From Roseomonas sp. (GTDB lineage Bacteria > Pseudomonadota > Alphaproteobacteria > Acetobacterales > Acetobacteraceae), in the NCBI GenBank assembly GCA_020249925.1, contig JADCER010000003.1, positions 186,001 to 250,000 on the forward strand: a stretch of 64,000 bases of DNA, in the 5' to 3' direction. The position numbers were made by a program, and so were the translations under genes. Below the pieces are notes generated by a model. That model had not been told where the DNA came from. It did not search any database and worked only from the letters and a program-made list of their open reading frames with translations. Below are positions 10,925-21,071 of this stretch, one piece after another (position 1 is the first letter of the stretch; each line of letters opens with the position of its first letter).

Positions 10925-11961
10925 GCGATGACATGACCAAGGCCCTGGCGCAGCTTGATCGGCTGATGGCGCGCGGCGCGGCGTTTCTGGGCGCGCGCTA
11001 TGCCATTATGGGTGGCGCCATGTCCTGGGTCAGCGAAAGGCATTTGGTCTCGGCCCTTTCCAATGCGGGGGCCTTTGGCGTGATTGCCTGCGGGGCGATG
11101 GAACCGCCGCGCCTGGCGGAAGAAATCGCGGGTACGCAGGCGCTGACCACCAGGCCCTTTGGTGTCAATCTGATCACCATGCACCCAAGGCTGGATCAGC
11201 TGGTGGATACCTGCCTGGCGGCCAAGGTTTCACACATTGTTTTCGCCGGCGGCATTCCGCCCGGCACCGCGATCAAAAAGGCCAAGGATGGCGGGGCAAA
11301 GGTGGTGTGCTTTGCGCCGGCCCTCGCGCTGGCCAAGCGCCTGATCCGCGCCGGGGCGGATGCGCTGGTGATTGAAGGCAGTGAGGCGGGTGGGCATATC
11401 GGCCCCGTTTCGCTGACGGTGCTGGCGCAGGAAATCCTGCCCCATATCCGCGATGTGCCGGTGTTTGTGGCGGGCGGCATTGGGCGTGGTGAGGCGATCC
11501 TGTCCTATCTGGAAATGGGCGCCGCTGGCGTGCAGCTCGGCACGCGCTTTGTGTGTGCGCGGGAATCCATCGCGCATGCCAATTTCAAGCAGGCCTTCAT
11601 TCGCGGCAATGCGCGCGATGCCATGCCGACCGTGCAATTGGATGAAAACTTCCCGGTGATCCCGGTGCGCGCTTTGCAGAATGAAGGCACCAAGCGCTTT
11701 CTGGAGCATCAGGCGGAGACCATTCGCCGCTTCAAATCGGGTGAACTGACGAAGGAAGCCGCGCAACTGGATATCGAACATTTCTGGGCCGGGGCACTCA
11801 GGCGCGCGGTGATTGATGGCGATGTCGAAAATGGCTCGCTCATGGCCGGGCAATCGGTTGGCATGGTGACGCAGGAACAAACTGCCGCTGAAATCATCGC
11901 CGAATTGCGCGAACAGGCCGCACAGGCGATTATGGCGCGTTCCGCCGCCGCTGCCGCCTGA
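10921..11961 (+). CDS. Nitronate monooxygenase / FabK-like FMN enzyme
   Basis: TIM-barrel flavoprotein of the 2-nitropropane dioxygenase family; 346 residues. The substrate-binding region contains EGSEAGGHIGPVS with the conserved catalytic His. The FMN phosphate-binding parts are VAGGIGRGEAI and AAGVQLGTRFVC. It probably oxidises toxic nitronates such as propionate 3-nitronate; a FabK-type enoyl-ACP reductase role is a less likely alternative because a fabI gene is present at 20.3 kb. The start ATG overlaps the lysC stop. Confidence 0.85.
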   Translation: MSDDMTKALAQLDRLMARGAAFLGARYAIMGGAMSWVSERHLVSALSNAGAFGVIACGAMEPPRLAEEIAGTQALTTRPFGVNLITMHPRLDQLVDTCLAAKVSHIVFAGGIPPGTAIKKAKDGGAKVVCFAPALALAKRLIRAGADALVIEGSEAGGHIGPVSLTVLAQEILPHIRDVPVFVAGGIGRGEAILSYLEMGAAGVQLGTRFVCARESIAHANFKQAFIRGNARDAMPTVQLDENFPVIPVRALQNEGTKRFLEHQAETIRRFKSGELTKEAAQLDIEHFWAGALRRAVIDGDVENGSLMAGQSVGMVTQEQTAAEIIAELREQAAQAIMARSAAAAA

Positions 11962-11976
11962 CCCGCTGGAAAGCCC

Positions 11977-12891
11977 ATGAAGCGCTCTGCCCGCACCGAA
12001 AACTCCGTCCAGGAAGCCGCCCGCGTTGGTGAAGAACTGCGTGAGGCGCGAATTGCCCTTGGCATCAGCGTTGAGGATGCGGCCACGCAGCTTCGCATCA
12101 ACAAGCGCTATTTGATGGCGCTTGAGGAAGGGCGGGTGAAAGACCTGCCCGGCGCTGCTTATGCCGTTGGTTTCGTGCGGTCCTATGCCACCGCACTCGG
12201 GCTTGATGCGGATGACGCCGTGCGGCGTTTCCGCGATGTTTCCGGCACGGCGGTGACGAAGCAGGGCGATCTGGTCTTCCCTGAACCCGTGCCCCGGCGC
12301 GGCATCCCGACCGGCGTGCTGGCCGCACTTGGCTTGGCGTTGGCGATGGGTGGCTATGTCGCCTGGTATCAATGGAGCGGGCAGGGAGAGCGCGTGGTGG
12401 ATACGGTGCCCCCACTGCCGCCTCGGCTGGAACGCGCCGCCGAAGCCACCGCCGGACGAGACGCACCTGCCCCGCCGGTTGCGGAGCCGCCAGCGCCGCC
12501 GCCGGCGCCGGTGGCCGCGCCCCCACCGCCCCCGCGCATAGACCCGGACCGGCCACGCATTATGATCCGTGCCAAGGGCGAAAGCTGGGTGCAAATTCGC
12601 GATAATCCCGGCAACCGGGTGCTGACAGACCGGGTCCTACGCGCGGGAGACAGCGTCGAAATCCCCAATCGCCCCGGGATCGTGCTGACCACCGGCAAGG
12701 CCGAAAACCTTGATATCCTGCTGGATGGGCAGGAGGTGGACGCCTTCGGCGGCCCCGGCGTGCGGCGCAATATCGTGCTGGAGCCTGACCGGCTGCGGAC
12801 GCCGCCCGCCCCGGCGCCAACCCCTGCCGCCACCCCCGCGCCGCGCCCGGCCCCTGCGACGCCCCCGCCGCCAACCCCGCCTCGGCCCTGA
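11977..12891 (+). CDS. RodZ-like helix-turn-helix membrane protein
   Basis: A 304-residue bitopic protein with the RodZ layout. A cytoplasmic helix-turn-helix domain lies at about 17-85 (LREARIALGISVEDAATQLRI). A single membrane helix follows at about 109-128 (TGVLAALGLALAMGGYVAW), then a long proline-rich linker and a C-terminal beta domain of the DUF4115 type (WVQIRDNPGNRVLTDRVL). RodZ couples MreB filaments to the cell-wall elongation machinery; the same role is inferred here. It lies directly upstream of ispG, an arrangement common for rodZ-type genes in proteobacteria. Confidence 0.82.
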   Translation: MKRSARTENSVQEAARVGEELREARIALGISVEDAATQLRINKRYLMALEEGRVKDLPGAAYAVGFVRSYATALGLDADDAVRRFRDVSGTAVTKQGDLVFPEPVPRRGIPTGVLAALGLALAMGGYVAWYQWSGQGERVVDTVPPLPPRLERAAEATAGRDAPAPPVAEPPAPPPAPVAAPPPPPRIDPDRPRIMIRAKGESWVQIRDNPGNRVLTDRVLRAGDSVEIPNRPGIVLTTGKAENLDILLDGQEVDAFGGPGVRRNIVLEPDRLRTPPAPAPTPAATPAPRPAPATPPPPTPPRP

Positions 12892-12966
12892 GATTTTTCA
12901 AGTCTTTCGGCGCGGCCAAAGCCTCGGCATAATCGGCGGTGAAAACCAGCCTTCGGGGTCCGCCTT

Positions 12967-14097
12967 ATGTCCTATCGTCCCTATCAAAAGATCGAGCGCC
13001 GCAAATCCCGGCTGATCCATGTCGGGCGCGTGCCGGTGGGGGGCGATTCGCCGATCTCCGTGCAGACCATGACCAATACGCCGACGGAAGACGCGGCGGC
13101 GACGATTGCGCAAATCCGCCGCTGCGAATTGGCTGGCGTTGATATCGTGCGCGTGTCCTGCCCGACCGAGGAAGCAACGGCTGCCTTGGCCGAGATTGTG
13201 CGCGAAGTGAATGTGCCGATTGTCGCCGATATCCATTTCCACTACCGCCGCGCCATTGAAGCGGCGGAAGCGGGCGCAGCCTGCCTGCGCATCAATCCCG
13301 GCAATATCGGGTCCAAGGAACGCGTGAAGGAAGTGATCAAGGCCGCGCGCGATCATGGCTGTTCCATCCGCATCGGCGTGAATGCCGGCAGCCTTGAAAA
13401 GCACCTTCTTGAAAAATACGGCGAACCCAATCCGGAAGCACTGGTGGAAAGCGCGCTATGGCATGCGGACCATCTGCTGCAAGAGGATTTTCACGAATTC
13501 AAGATCAGCGTGAAGGCTTCCGATGTTTTTCTGGCCGTTGCCGCCTATCAGCAATTGGCGGAAGCCTGCGATCACCCCTTGCATATCGGCATTACGGAAG
13601 CCGGCGGCAAACGCACCGGGACGGTGAAATCCGCGATTGGCCTTGGGTCCCTGCTATGGGCGGGCATTGGCGATACGCTGCGTGTCTCCCTGTCCGCCGA
13701 GCCGGAAGAAGAGGTTTCGGTCGGTTGGGAATTGCTGAAATCGCTGCATCTCCGCCATCGCGGGGTGAAGGTGATTTCCTGCCCAAGCTGCGCGCGGCAG
13801 GGTTTTGATGTGATCCGCACCGTGGAGAAATTGGAAGAACGCCTTTCGCATATTGTCGAGCCGATCAGCCTTTCCATCATCGGCTGCGTGGTGAATGGCC
13901 CCGGTGAGGCGCTGATGACCGATATCGGCCTGACCGGCGGCGGTGCGGGGACTCACATGGTCTATAGCGCCGGCAAGACCGACCACACGATCCGGTCTGA
14001 GGAAATGGTGGATCACATTGTGGGTCTGGTGGAGGCGCGCGCCGCGGCGTTGCGGATGGCGAAGGCAGCGGAAGACGCAGCACGCGCGGCGGAATAA
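12967..14097 (+). CDS. ispG: 4-hydroxy-3-methylbut-2-enyl-diphosphate synthase (IspG/GcpE)
   Basis: [4Fe-4S] enzyme of the MEP isoprenoid pathway that converts MEcPP to HMBPP; 376 residues, the short bacterial form without the extra plant-type domain. The cluster ligands are visible as C272 and C275 ([10 protein letters not shown]) and C307 in CVVNGPGEA, with the fourth ligand Glu314. The N-terminal TIM-barrel block [12 protein letters not shown] is also present. It lies 75 nt after the rodZ-like gene and 51 nt before hisS. The intervening 75 nt contain CATAAT at about 12932, which could be a -10 element. Confidence 0.95.
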   Translation: MSYRPYQKIERRKSRLIHVGRVPVGGDSPISVQTMTNTPTEDAAATIAQIRRCELAGVDIVRVSCPTEEATAALAEIVREVNVPIVADIHFHYRRAIEAAEAGAACLRINPGNIGSKERVKEVIKAARDHGCSIRIGVNAGSLEKHLLEKYGEPNPEALVESALWHADHLLQEDFHEFKISVKASDVFLAVAAYQQLAEACDHPLHIGITEAGGKRTGTVKSAIGLGSLLWAGIGDTLRVSLSAEPEEEVSVGWELLKSLHLRHRGVKVISCPSCARQGFDVIRTVEKLEERLSHIVEPISLSIIGCVVNGPGEALMTDIGLTGGGAGTHMVYSAGKTDHTIRSEEMVDHIVGLVEARAAALRMAKAAEDAARAAE

Positions 14098-14148
14098 GCC
14101 GCGCCTCACCCCTTGCCCCGGGCGCCCGCCCGGCGATACAGGCTTTTC

Positions 14149-15390
14149 ATGTCCAGCCAATTGCAGCCCGCCCGTGGCACCCGTGACCTGATCGGTGAAG
14201 AATTCCGCCGCCACCATGCGGTGGCCGAAGCCGCGCGGCGCATCTCCGCGCTTTACGGCTTTGAGGAATGGGCGACGCCCATTTTTGAAGATACGCGCGT
14301 CTTTGCCCGCGGCCTGGGCGATACCTCCGACGTTGTCTCCAAGGAAATGTACAGCTTCACCGATCGTGGTGGGGAAAGCCTGACGCTCCGCCCGGAAATG
14401 ACCGCGGGCGTTTGTCGTGCGCTGGTTTCCAACGGCCTCACGCAATCCAATTTGCCGCGCAAGGTTTTCTATGCCGGGCCGATGTTTCGCTATGAACGCC
14501 CGCAAAAGGGGCGCTATCGGCAATTCCACCAGATCGGCATCGAAATCCTGGGCGCGGCCGAACCGCTGGCTGACGCGGAAGTGATCGCTTGCGGCTGGCA
14601 TATCCAGCAGGAACTCGGCATCGCCGAAGGCACGGTACTGGAAATCAACACCCTTGGCGATGCGCCATCGCGTGATGCCTATCGCGCGGCGCTGGTGGCC
14701 TATTTCAGCGCCCATCGCGATGCGCTGAGCCATGACAGCCGTGTGCGCCTTGAAAAGAACCCTTTGCGCATACTGGATTCCAAGGATGAGACGGACCGCG
14801 CCATTGTCGCCGGTGCGCCGGTGATTGGCGATCACCTCACCCCCGAAGCGGCGGCCTTCTACGCCACTGTGAAGAAGCACCTCACGCGCTTTGGCGTGCC
14901 CTTCCGCGAAAACCCGCGCATTGTGCGTGGCCTCGATTACTACAGCCACACCGCCTTTGAATTCGTGACCGAAAAGCTCGGCGCGCAGGGCACGGTGATG
15001 GCGGGCGGGCGCTACAATGGCCTGGTTGAGGAAATGGGCGGGCCGCCCACGCCTTCCGTCGGCTGGGCCGCTGGCATTGAACGGCTGGCGATGCTGCTGC
15101 CGCAAAGCCCCGCCGCGCCGCGCCCCGTGGCCGTGATCCCCGTGGGTGATGACGCGGAAGGCCCCGCGCTTGATATGCTGGGCGCTTTGCACCGCGCCGG
15201 TATCACGGCCGAGATCGCCTATCGCGGCAATCTGAAGCGGCGGATGGAACGCGCCAATCGCATCAATGCGCGCGCCGCGGTCATTCTGGGCGAAGCCGAA
15301 ATCGCCGCCGGTGTTGCGCAATTGCGTGATCTGGATGCCGGCACGCAGGAAAGCGTCGCAGTCGCGGATATCCCCGCCCGCCTGAAATGA
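14149..15390 (+). CDS. hisS: Histidyl-tRNA synthetase
   Basis: Class II aminoacyl-tRNA synthetase charging tRNA-His; 413 residues from ATG 14149. Visible family blocks are the N-terminal PARGTRDL, motif 2 [16 protein letters not shown], histidine-specific stretches [13 protein letters not shown] and [14 protein letters not shown], and a C-terminal anticodon-binding domain. The in-frame ATG at 14113 would add 12 residues unlike the family. The stop overlaps the prfA start (ATGA). Confidence 0.96.
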   Translation: MSSQLQPARGTRDLIGEEFRRHHAVAEAARRISALYGFEEWATPIFEDTRVFARGLGDTSDVVSKEMYSFTDRGGESLTLRPEMTAGVCRALVSNGLTQSNLPRKVFYAGPMFRYERPQKGRYRQFHQIGIEILGAAEPLADAEVIACGWHIQQELGIAEGTVLEINTLGDAPSRDAYRAALVAYFSAHRDALSHDSRVRLEKNPLRILDSKDETDRAIVAGAPVIGDHLTPEAAAFYATVKKHLTRFGVPFRENPRIVRGLDYYSHTAFEFVTEKLGAQGTVMAGGRYNGLVEEMGGPPTPSVGWAAGIERLAMLLPQSPAAPRPVAVIPVGDDAEGPALDMLGALHRAGITAEIAYRGNLKRRMERANRINARAAVILGEAEIAAGVAQLRDLDAGTQESVAVADIPARLK

Positions 15391-16442
15391 GCCTGCCATC
15401 CCGCCTTGATCGGTTGCTGTCGCGCGCGGAGGAGCTGCGCCATATGCTCTCCACCGCGCCCGGCGCAGATATTGGTGCGCTCTCCAAGGAATTGGCGGAG
15501 CTTGAGCCGCTGGTTGAGAAAGTCGCCGAATATCGCGCGGCAGAACGCGCCCGCGATGAAGCGCAAGCCATGCTGAGCGATCCCGAAATGCGCGAATTGG
15601 CGGAAGCCGAATGGCTCACGCAAAAGGAACGCGTGCCTGCGCTTGAACATGAAATCCGCATCATGCTGCTGCCCCGCGATGCGGCGGATGAACGGAGCGC
15701 CATTCTGGAAATCCGCCCGGCGGCGGGTGGGGATGAGGCGGGGCTTTTCGCCGCCGAATTGTTCCGCGCCTATCAGCGCTATGCCGAAGGGCGCGGCTGG
15801 CGCTTTGAAGTGCTGGATTACGACGAAAACGAATTGGGCGGCATCAAGGGTGCCACTGCGGAAATCGCCGGGCGCGGGGTTTTCGCGCGGCTCAAATATG
15901 AAAGCGGCGTGCATCGCGTCCAGCGCGTGCCAACCACCGAAACCCAGGGGCGCATCCATACCTCCACCGTGACGGTCGCGGTGCTGCCGGAAGCCGAGGA
16001 AGTGGATGTGCAGATCGAAGACAAGGATTTGCGCATTGATACCTATCGCGCTTCCGGCGCCGGTGGGCAGCATGTGAACAAGACGGATAGCGCGGTGCGC
16101 ATCACCCATATGCCAAGCGGCATTGTGGTTGCGATGCAGGAAGAAAAGAGCCAGCACAAGAACCGCGCCAAGGCGATGAAGGTACTACGCGCCAGGCTTT
16201 ATGAACAGCAGCGCAATGCCGTTGATCAGGCGCGTGCCGCGGATCGTCGCAGCCAGGTCGGCACGGGGGATCGGTCTGAGCGCATCCGCACCTATAATTT
16301 CCCGCAAGGCCGCGTGACGGATCACCGAATCGGCCTCACGCTACATAAGATTGACCGCGTGATGCTGGGCGAATTCGATGATGTGTTTGATGCGCTGATC
16401 GCCGAAGACCAGGCGGCGCGGCTGGCGGCAGAAGCGGCGTGA
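15387..16442 (+). CDS. prfA: Peptide chain release factor 1
   Basis: Releases completed polypeptides at UAA/UAG codons; 351 residues. The catalytic GGQ is at 226-228 in [16 protein letters not shown]. The codon-recognition tripeptide is P182-T183-T184 ([11 protein letters not shown]), a PxT variant that identifies RF1 rather than RF2. It lies between hisS and prmC, whose product methylates the GGQ glutamine of this factor, a widely conserved pairing. Confidence 0.97.
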   Translation: MSLPSRLDRLLSRAEELRHMLSTAPGADIGALSKELAELEPLVEKVAEYRAAERARDEAQAMLSDPEMRELAEAEWLTQKERVPALEHEIRIMLLPRDAADERSAILEIRPAAGGDEAGLFAAELFRAYQRYAEGRGWRFEVLDYDENELGGIKGATAEIAGRGVFARLKYESGVHRVQRVPTTETQGRIHTSTVTVAVLPEAEEVDVQIEDKDLRIDTYRASGAGGQHVNKTDSAVRITHMPSGIVVAMQEEKSQHKNRAKAMKVLRARLYEQQRNAVDQARAADRRSQVGTGDRSERIRTYNFPQGRVTDHRIGLTLHKIDRVMLGEFDDVFDALIAEDQAARLAAEAA

Positions 16443-17314
16443 AGGACGCGCCCTGCGCCGATCCTGCCGGCACGATCGGCTTTTTTCTCTGTCAGGCTGG
16501 CCAAAGGCTGCGGGGTGCGGCGATTGAAGCGCCGCGCCTGGAAGCGCGCCGCTTGCTCGCGCATGTATTGGGCACAACGGAAGAAGCACTGCTGCGAGAC
16601 CCGCGCGCAGCGGTACCGGCAGACAAGGCCCAGCACTTCGCCGCCTTGCTCGCGCGGCGCGTGGCGCATGAACCCTTCGCCTATCTGACCGGGCGCGTCG
16701 GGTTCTGGACGCTTGATCTGGAAGTCTCCCCCGCCACGCTCATTCCGCGCGCCGATAGCGAAACCCTGGTCGAAGCCGCGCTGGCAGCCTGCCCGGATAA
16801 GGAGGCGGCGCTCAGGGTGCTGGACCTTGGCACGGGAACCGGGGCCTTACTGCTGGCGGTGCTGAGTGAATTTCCCGCCGCGAATGGGATCGGCATTGAC
16901 CTGAAGCCCGCAGCGGCGGCTTTGGCGGCGCGCAATGCGGCGCGGCTGGGGTTGGCGGCAAGGGCGCGCTTCCTCACGGGCGATTGGGCGGCGGCTGTCC
17001 GTGGCCCGTTCGATCTGATCCTCTGCAACCCGCCCTATATCGAAAGCGCGGCCATTGCCGGGCTGATGCCGGAAGTGGCGCGGCATGAACCGGCCTCGGC
17101 ACTTGATGGCGGGGCGGATGGCTTGGCGGCCTATCGGCGCATCATCGCCGATCTGCCGCGGCTTTTGGCGCCGCGCGGTGTGGCGGTGCTGGAATTGGGG
17201 GCGGGCCAGCAGGCGGCGGTGGAAGCCTTGGGCCTGGCCGCCGCCCTCAAGCCCGAAGCCTGCTCAGCCGATCTGGGCGGGGTGCCGCGTGCCCTTGTGC
17301 TGCGGGCCGCGTGA
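16439..17314 (+). CDS. prmC: Release factor glutamine methyltransferase PrmC/HemK
   Basis: N5-glutamine methyltransferase that modifies the GGQ motif of release factors; 291 residues. The catalytic NPPY motif is at 197-200 ([10 protein letters not shown]). SAM motif I is [14 protein letters not shown], and the N-terminal helical substrate domain is present. The start is GTG 16439, overlapping the prfA stop (GTGA), which makes the genes translationally coupled. A 219-bp spacer separates it from the next gene. Confidence 0.95.
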   Translation: MKDAPCADPAGTIGFFLCQAGQRLRGAAIEAPRLEARRLLAHVLGTTEEALLRDPRAAVPADKAQHFAALLARRVAHEPFAYLTGRVGFWTLDLEVSPATLIPRADSETLVEAALAACPDKEAALRVLDLGTGTGALLLAVLSEFPAANGIGIDLKPAAAALAARNAARLGLAARARFLTGDWAAAVRGPFDLILCNPPYIESAAIAGLMPEVARHEPASALDGGADGLAAYRRIIADLPRLLAPRGVAVLELGAGQQAAVEALGLAAALKPEACSADLGGVPRALVLRAA

Positions 17315-17533
17315 TTTTGCCCTTGGCGCGGCGGGGCTTAGGCGCTACAAGGCTATTGCGGTGAGGCGAGGAAGTTCGATTCCCCTCCCTGATCCCGAAA
17401 AGCCTTATGGGTATTTGCCCGGTCCTTTCGGCACCGTTTGGATGCAACAGACTCGGAATTCAGGACGTATCCCAGGGCCTTGGCCCTCTGCGCCCCGGAA
17501 ATGCCGAATGCGGAATAGCGAAACGCGATACAG

Positions 17534-18019
17534 ATGAACATGAAGCGCATGCGCGGCCGGGGCGGTCACCGTCATGGTGGGGGCGGCCAGTTCCGCCATG
17601 GTGGCGGGGGCGGCGGCCAGGGTGGCGGTCAGCCTCTCAACCGCAACCACGTCTTTGACTCGAACGGGCCGGATTTGCGGCTGCGCGGCACGGCGCAACA
17701 GCTTTTCGAAAAATACCTCCAGCTTGGGCGCGATGCGACCAGCGGCGGGGATCGCGTAATGGCGGAAGGCTATTTCCAGCATGCGGAGCATTACTTCCGC
17801 ATCCTGAACGCGATGAACCAGGCCGCGATGCAGCATCAGCAGCAATATCAGCAGCGCCGCTATTCGCAGCAGGACGGCCAGGAAGGGCCTGAGGGCGGTG
17901 AGGCTGGCGATCAGCCGGAATATCGCGGCGAAGCGCAAACCATCACGCCTGATTTGAATGAAAGCGGCGCGGAAGTGGTTGCCCCCGCGCGGCCCGCGCC
18001 GACGCCGGAACCCGCCTAG
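17534..18019 (+). CDS. DUF4167 domain protein
   Basis: A 161-residue protein with an N-terminal RGG/His/Gly-rich tail (RGRGGHRHGGGGQFRHGG), then the DUF4167 core (FDSNGPDLRLRGTAQQLFEKY, AEGYFQHAEHYFRILNAMNQ), followed by a Gln-rich and acidic disordered end. The basic Gly-rich tail suggests nucleic-acid binding (inference). The gene next to prmC is a conserved alphaproteobacterial neighbour. Function is unknown. A GTG/ATG start a few codons either side is possible. Confidence 0.85.
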   Translation: MNMKRMRGRGGHRHGGGGQFRHGGGGGGQGGGQPLNRNHVFDSNGPDLRLRGTAQQLFEKYLQLGRDATSGGDRVMAEGYFQHAEHYFRILNAMNQAAMQHQQQYQQRRYSQQDGQEGPEGGEAGDQPEYRGEAQTITPDLNESGAEVVAPARPAPTPEPA

Positions 18020-18073
18020 AAATCTACTTGAACTGCCGCCCGGCGCGCGGCGTCGGGTTTTGGGGAAAAGATC

Positions 18074-19435
18074 ATGCCCGTGAACCCCGCCGATGGCGCC
18101 GTGCTCGGCGCGCTTTATGGCACGGATGCCATGCGCGCTGCCTTTGGCGAAGACGCCTATTTGCAAAAAATGTTGGATGTGGAGGCCGCCCTTGCGCGCG
18201 CGCAGGCAAGGCTTGGGATCATCCCGGCTGAGGCCGCGGCGACCATCACCCGCGTCGCGCGGGCGGAGGCTTTGGACCGCGCGGCCATGGCCGCCGCCAC
18301 GCGCAATACGGGCTACCCGGTGGTGGGCCTGGTCAATCAGCTTTCCAAACTGGCTGGGGAAGATGCCGGGCGCTGGACCCATTGGGGTGCCACCACGCAA
18401 GACATCATGGATAGCGCGCTCGTTTTGCAAATCCGCGATGGCCTCACGCTGATTGAAGCGGATTTGCGCGCGACCATTGCGGGGTTTGCGACACTCGCGG
18501 CACAGCATCGCGCCACGGTGATGGCGGGGCGGACGCATTTGCAGCACGCCTTGCCGGTGACCTTCGGCTATAAGGTCGCGGTTTGGGTCAATCCGCTGAT
18601 CACGGCCTTGGAACGGCTGGAACAGCTTCGCCCACGCGTGCTGCGGCTTGGCTTTGGCGGGGCTGCCGGGACACTGGCTTCCTTGGGGGATCAGGGCCTG
18701 CCGGTGGCGCGGGAATTGGCGCAGGAACTTGGCCTGATTGAAGCCGATATCCCCTGGCATGTGGCGCGCGATGGTGTCGCGGAAGTGGCCTGCTGGCTTG
18801 GCGTGCTTTGCGGCAGCCTTTCCAAGATCGGCACGGATGTGATGCTGCTGATGCAAACGGAATTGGCCGAAGTCGCCGAACCGCATGTGCCAAAGCGCGG
18901 CGGGTCTTCCACCATGCCGCAAAAGCGCAACCCGATTGCCTGCGAGTATATCCTGGCGCAGGCGCGCGGCGTGCATGCGCTGGTGCCGCAAATGCTCGCT
19001 GCCATGGCGCATGATCTGGAACGCGGCACCGGCCCCTGGCAGGCGGAAGCACTCGCACTGCCGCAAGCCTTCCTGCTGACCCATGGCGCGGTGGCGCAGG
19101 CGCGCTTTTTGTCCGAGGGGCTGCAAGTGGATGCGGCACGCATGCGCGCCAATCTTGACGCAACCCATGGCATGATCATGGGTGAGGCCGTGATGATGCG
19201 CTTGGCGCCCATTCTGGGCCGTGGCGAGGCCCATCATAAGGTGAATGACGCCTGTGACGCGGTGCGTGCCGAGGGCATTACGCTGGCGGCGGCCTTGTCA
19301 CGCATCCCGGCCATTGCGGCGCGGCTGGATGCGGCAGCGGTCGAGGCCATGACCGACCCGGCGAGCTATCTGGGCAGCGCCCATGCCTTCACGGACCGGG
19401 TGGTGGCGCGGGCAAGTGCAGCGCTCCAGGCCTGA
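18074..19435 (+). CDS. Fumarase/aspartase superfamily lyase, PcaB-like
   Basis: A 453-residue enzyme of the adenylosuccinate lyase/3-carboxy-cis,cis-muconate cycloisomerase family. The superfamily signature GSSTMPQKRNP is present, as are HWGATTQDIMDSALVLQ, AGRTHLQHALPVTFG and GFGGAAGTLASLGD. These long matches look more like PcaB than PurB. No other protocatechuate-pathway gene is nearby, so the substrate is uncertain; an adenylosuccinate lyase-like role on another substrate is possible. It is preceded by a 54-nt gap and is monocistronic or co-transcribed with the DUF3047 gene 44 nt downstream. Confidence 0.75.
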   Translation: MPVNPADGAVLGALYGTDAMRAAFGEDAYLQKMLDVEAALARAQARLGIIPAEAAATITRVARAEALDRAAMAAATRNTGYPVVGLVNQLSKLAGEDAGRWTHWGATTQDIMDSALVLQIRDGLTLIEADLRATIAGFATLAAQHRATVMAGRTHLQHALPVTFGYKVAVWVNPLITALERLEQLRPRVLRLGFGGAAGTLASLGDQGLPVARELAQELGLIEADIPWHVARDGVAEVACWLGVLCGSLSKIGTDVMLLMQTELAEVAEPHVPKRGGSSTMPQKRNPIACEYILAQARGVHALVPQMLAAMAHDLERGTGPWQAEALALPQAFLLTHGAVAQARFLSEGLQVDAARMRANLDATHGMIMGEAVMMRLAPILGRGEAHHKVNDACDAVRAEGITLAAALSRIPAIAARLDAAAVEAMTDPASYLGSAHAFTDRVVARASAALQA

Positions 19436-19479
19436 AGCAAAAGCAACAAAGCATTTACCATTGGCCTGGGCTGCCCCAT

Positions 19480-20181
19480 ATGCCGCCCATGCCGCCGCTT
19501 CTCCGCGCCCTTTGCGTCCTGCTGCTCGCCCCCCTGCTGGGCGCGCCGGCTGAGCGTCTGCCAACGCCGGACCCCCTGCGCGCAGCCGGCTGGCAGAAGG
19601 GCGGCTGGGCCGGGATCAAGCCCGCGACCTTCGAAGCGCTGCCGGATGCCGGGTTGAGGATCAGCGGCCAGGGGGAGGGGAGTTTCGTCTGGCGCACCGT
19701 CTCCAAGGCGGATGCCTGCCTTTATTGGCGCTGGCGTGTGGATCAGGGGCCGCCGCCCACGCGGCTGGACCGCAAGGGCGGCGATGATCGGGCCATAGCG
19801 ATTACCGTCGGCTTTGATGGCTGGCCACCGGATGCGAGTTTTTTCCAAAAGGCGCAGCACACCATGGCCCAGGCCATGGCCGGGGATCACCGCCTGCCGC
19901 GCAGCATGCTGGTTTATGTCTGGGGCGGGACGGGGCAGGAACCGCGCCCCTTTGCCAACCCCTATGTGGCCGGGCTCGGCAAGGTCTATGTCCTGCGCGC
20001 GGCCAGCACACCGCGCCAGCAATGGTTTGAGGAAAGGATTGACCTTGGCCGGGATTGGCGCGCTGCCTTCAAGGGGGCGGGCGTGCCGCCGGTGCTTGAA
20101 ATCATGATCGGCACCGATGTGGATGATACGAATGCGCGGCTGGATGCGCGGATAGAACGCCTCCGCTTCGCGCCCTGCTGA
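19480..20181 (+). CDS. Exported DUF3047 protein
   Basis: A 233-residue protein with an N-terminal signal peptide (LLRALCVLLLAPLLGAPA) and a DUF3047-type beta-rich body (YWRWRVDQGPP, LVYVWGG, VLEIMIGTDVDDTNA). The family is common in proteobacteria and of unknown function, probably periplasmic. The start ATG 19480 is followed by a second Met (MPPMPP) three codons later, which is an alternative. The 80 nt downstream contain an inverted repeat before fabI. Confidence 0.75.
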   Translation: MPPMPPLLRALCVLLLAPLLGAPAERLPTPDPLRAAGWQKGGWAGIKPATFEALPDAGLRISGQGEGSFVWRTVSKADACLYWRWRVDQGPPPTRLDRKGGDDRAIAITVGFDGWPPDASFFQKAQHTMAQAMAGDHRLPRSMLVYVWGGTGQEPRPFANPYVAGLGKVYVLRAASTPRQQWFEERIDLGRDWRAAFKGAGVPPVLEIMIGTDVDDTNARLDARIERLRFAPC

Positions 20182-20195
20182 GCCGCTTCAGAAGG

Positions 20196-20230
20196 CATGA
20201 TCCGGCGCAAAAACGCGCATCGGGATCATG
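20196..20230. promoter_or_regulatory. Inverted repeat upstream of fabI
   Basis: Arms CATGATCC (20196-20203) and GGATCATG (20223-20230) pair perfectly. Inner GCGC/GCGC arms (20205-20208 and 20215-20218) surround an A-rich loop. No T-tract follows, so it is more likely a regulator site or mRNA hairpin in the fabI leader than a terminator. It lies 32 nt upstream of the fabI start codon. Confidence 0.3.
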
Positions 20231-20261
20231 GTAAATGGCGCGGCGTCACAAGGAGATTCGC

Positions 20262-21071
20262 ATGACCGACCCGCTTCCCACCATCTGGAACCCTGATCAG
20301 CGCATTGGCGATATGCTGAAGGGCAAGCGCGGCCTGGTGGTGGGCATTGCCAATGCCGATTCCATTGCCTTTGGCGCCGCCGCCAAGCTGCGCGCCTTTG
20401 GTGCCGGCCTTGCCGTGACCTGGCTGAATGACAAGGCTGAGCCGCATGTGCGCCATTTGGCCGAACAGCTTGGCGCGGAAATCACCATGAAGCTGGATGT
20501 CGAAGCGCCCGGCGAAATGGAAGCGGTGTTTGAACGCCTGACGCGCGATTGGGGCAAGCTTGATTTCGTGATCCATTCCATCGCCTTCGCCCCGCGTGCC
20601 GATTTGCATGGCCGCGTGATTGATTGCTCGGCTGAGGGTTTCGCCCAGGCAATGCGCGTTTCCTGCTGGTCCTTTTTGCGCATGGCGAAGCTTGCCGAAC
20701 CCATCATGGCGCCGGGCGGTGTGCTGGTGACCATGAGCTATTATGGCGCCGATAAGGTGGTGGCGAATTACAACATCATGGGTCCGGTGAAGGCCGCGCT
20801 TGAAGCCTCGGTCCGCTATGCGGCGGCCGAACTTGGGCCGAGCGGCATCAGGGTTTTCGCGGTCTCGCCCGGGCCGCTCCGCACCCGTGCCGCCAGCGGG
20901 ATTGCGCAATTCGATGAATTGATCGCGGATGCCAAGGAACGCGCGCCGGCGCAGCGCCTGGTGGATATCGCCGAGGTTGGCCGCGTCGTGGCCTTTCTGG
21001 TGAGTGGCGCGTCATCCGGCATGACGGGCGATACGATCTATGTGGATGCGGGGCTGCATAATGTCGCCTGA
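20262..21071 (+). CDS. fabI: Enoyl-ACP reductase (NADH), FabI
   Basis: Last reduction step of fatty-acid elongation; an SDR-fold enzyme of 269 residues. The cofactor loop GIANADSIAFG is FabI-like. The catalytic Y-x6-K is Tyr170...Lys177 in YNIMGPVK, with Tyr160/161 just upstream (SYYGADK). ATG 20262 was chosen because AAGGAG at 20250-20255 precedes it. The acetate kinase gene starts within its 3' end, so the two are co-translated. Confidence 0.95.
   Translation: MTDPLPTIWNPDQRIGDMLKGKRGLVVGIANADSIAFGAAAKLRAFGAGLAVTWLNDKAEPHVRHLAEQLGAEITMKLDVEAPGEMEAVFERLTRDWGKLDFVIHSIAFAPRADLHGRVIDCSAEGFAQAMRVSCWSFLRMAKLAEPIMAPGGVLVTMSYYGADKVVANYNIMGPVKAALEASVRYAAAELGPSGIRVFAVSPGPLRTRAASGIAQFDELIADAKERAPAQRLVDIAEVGRVVAFLVSGASSGMTGDTIYVDAGLHNVA

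Noticed and set aside
17371..17388. AAGTTCGATTCCCCTCCC in the prmC-DUF4167 spacer resembles a tRNA T-loop.
   Set aside because: No matching T-stem, D-arm, anticodon arm or acceptor stem can be folded around it; no tmRNA tag sequence is nearby. The 219-bp spacer otherwise shows only a small AGGGCC/GGCCCT dyad at 17474-17487.
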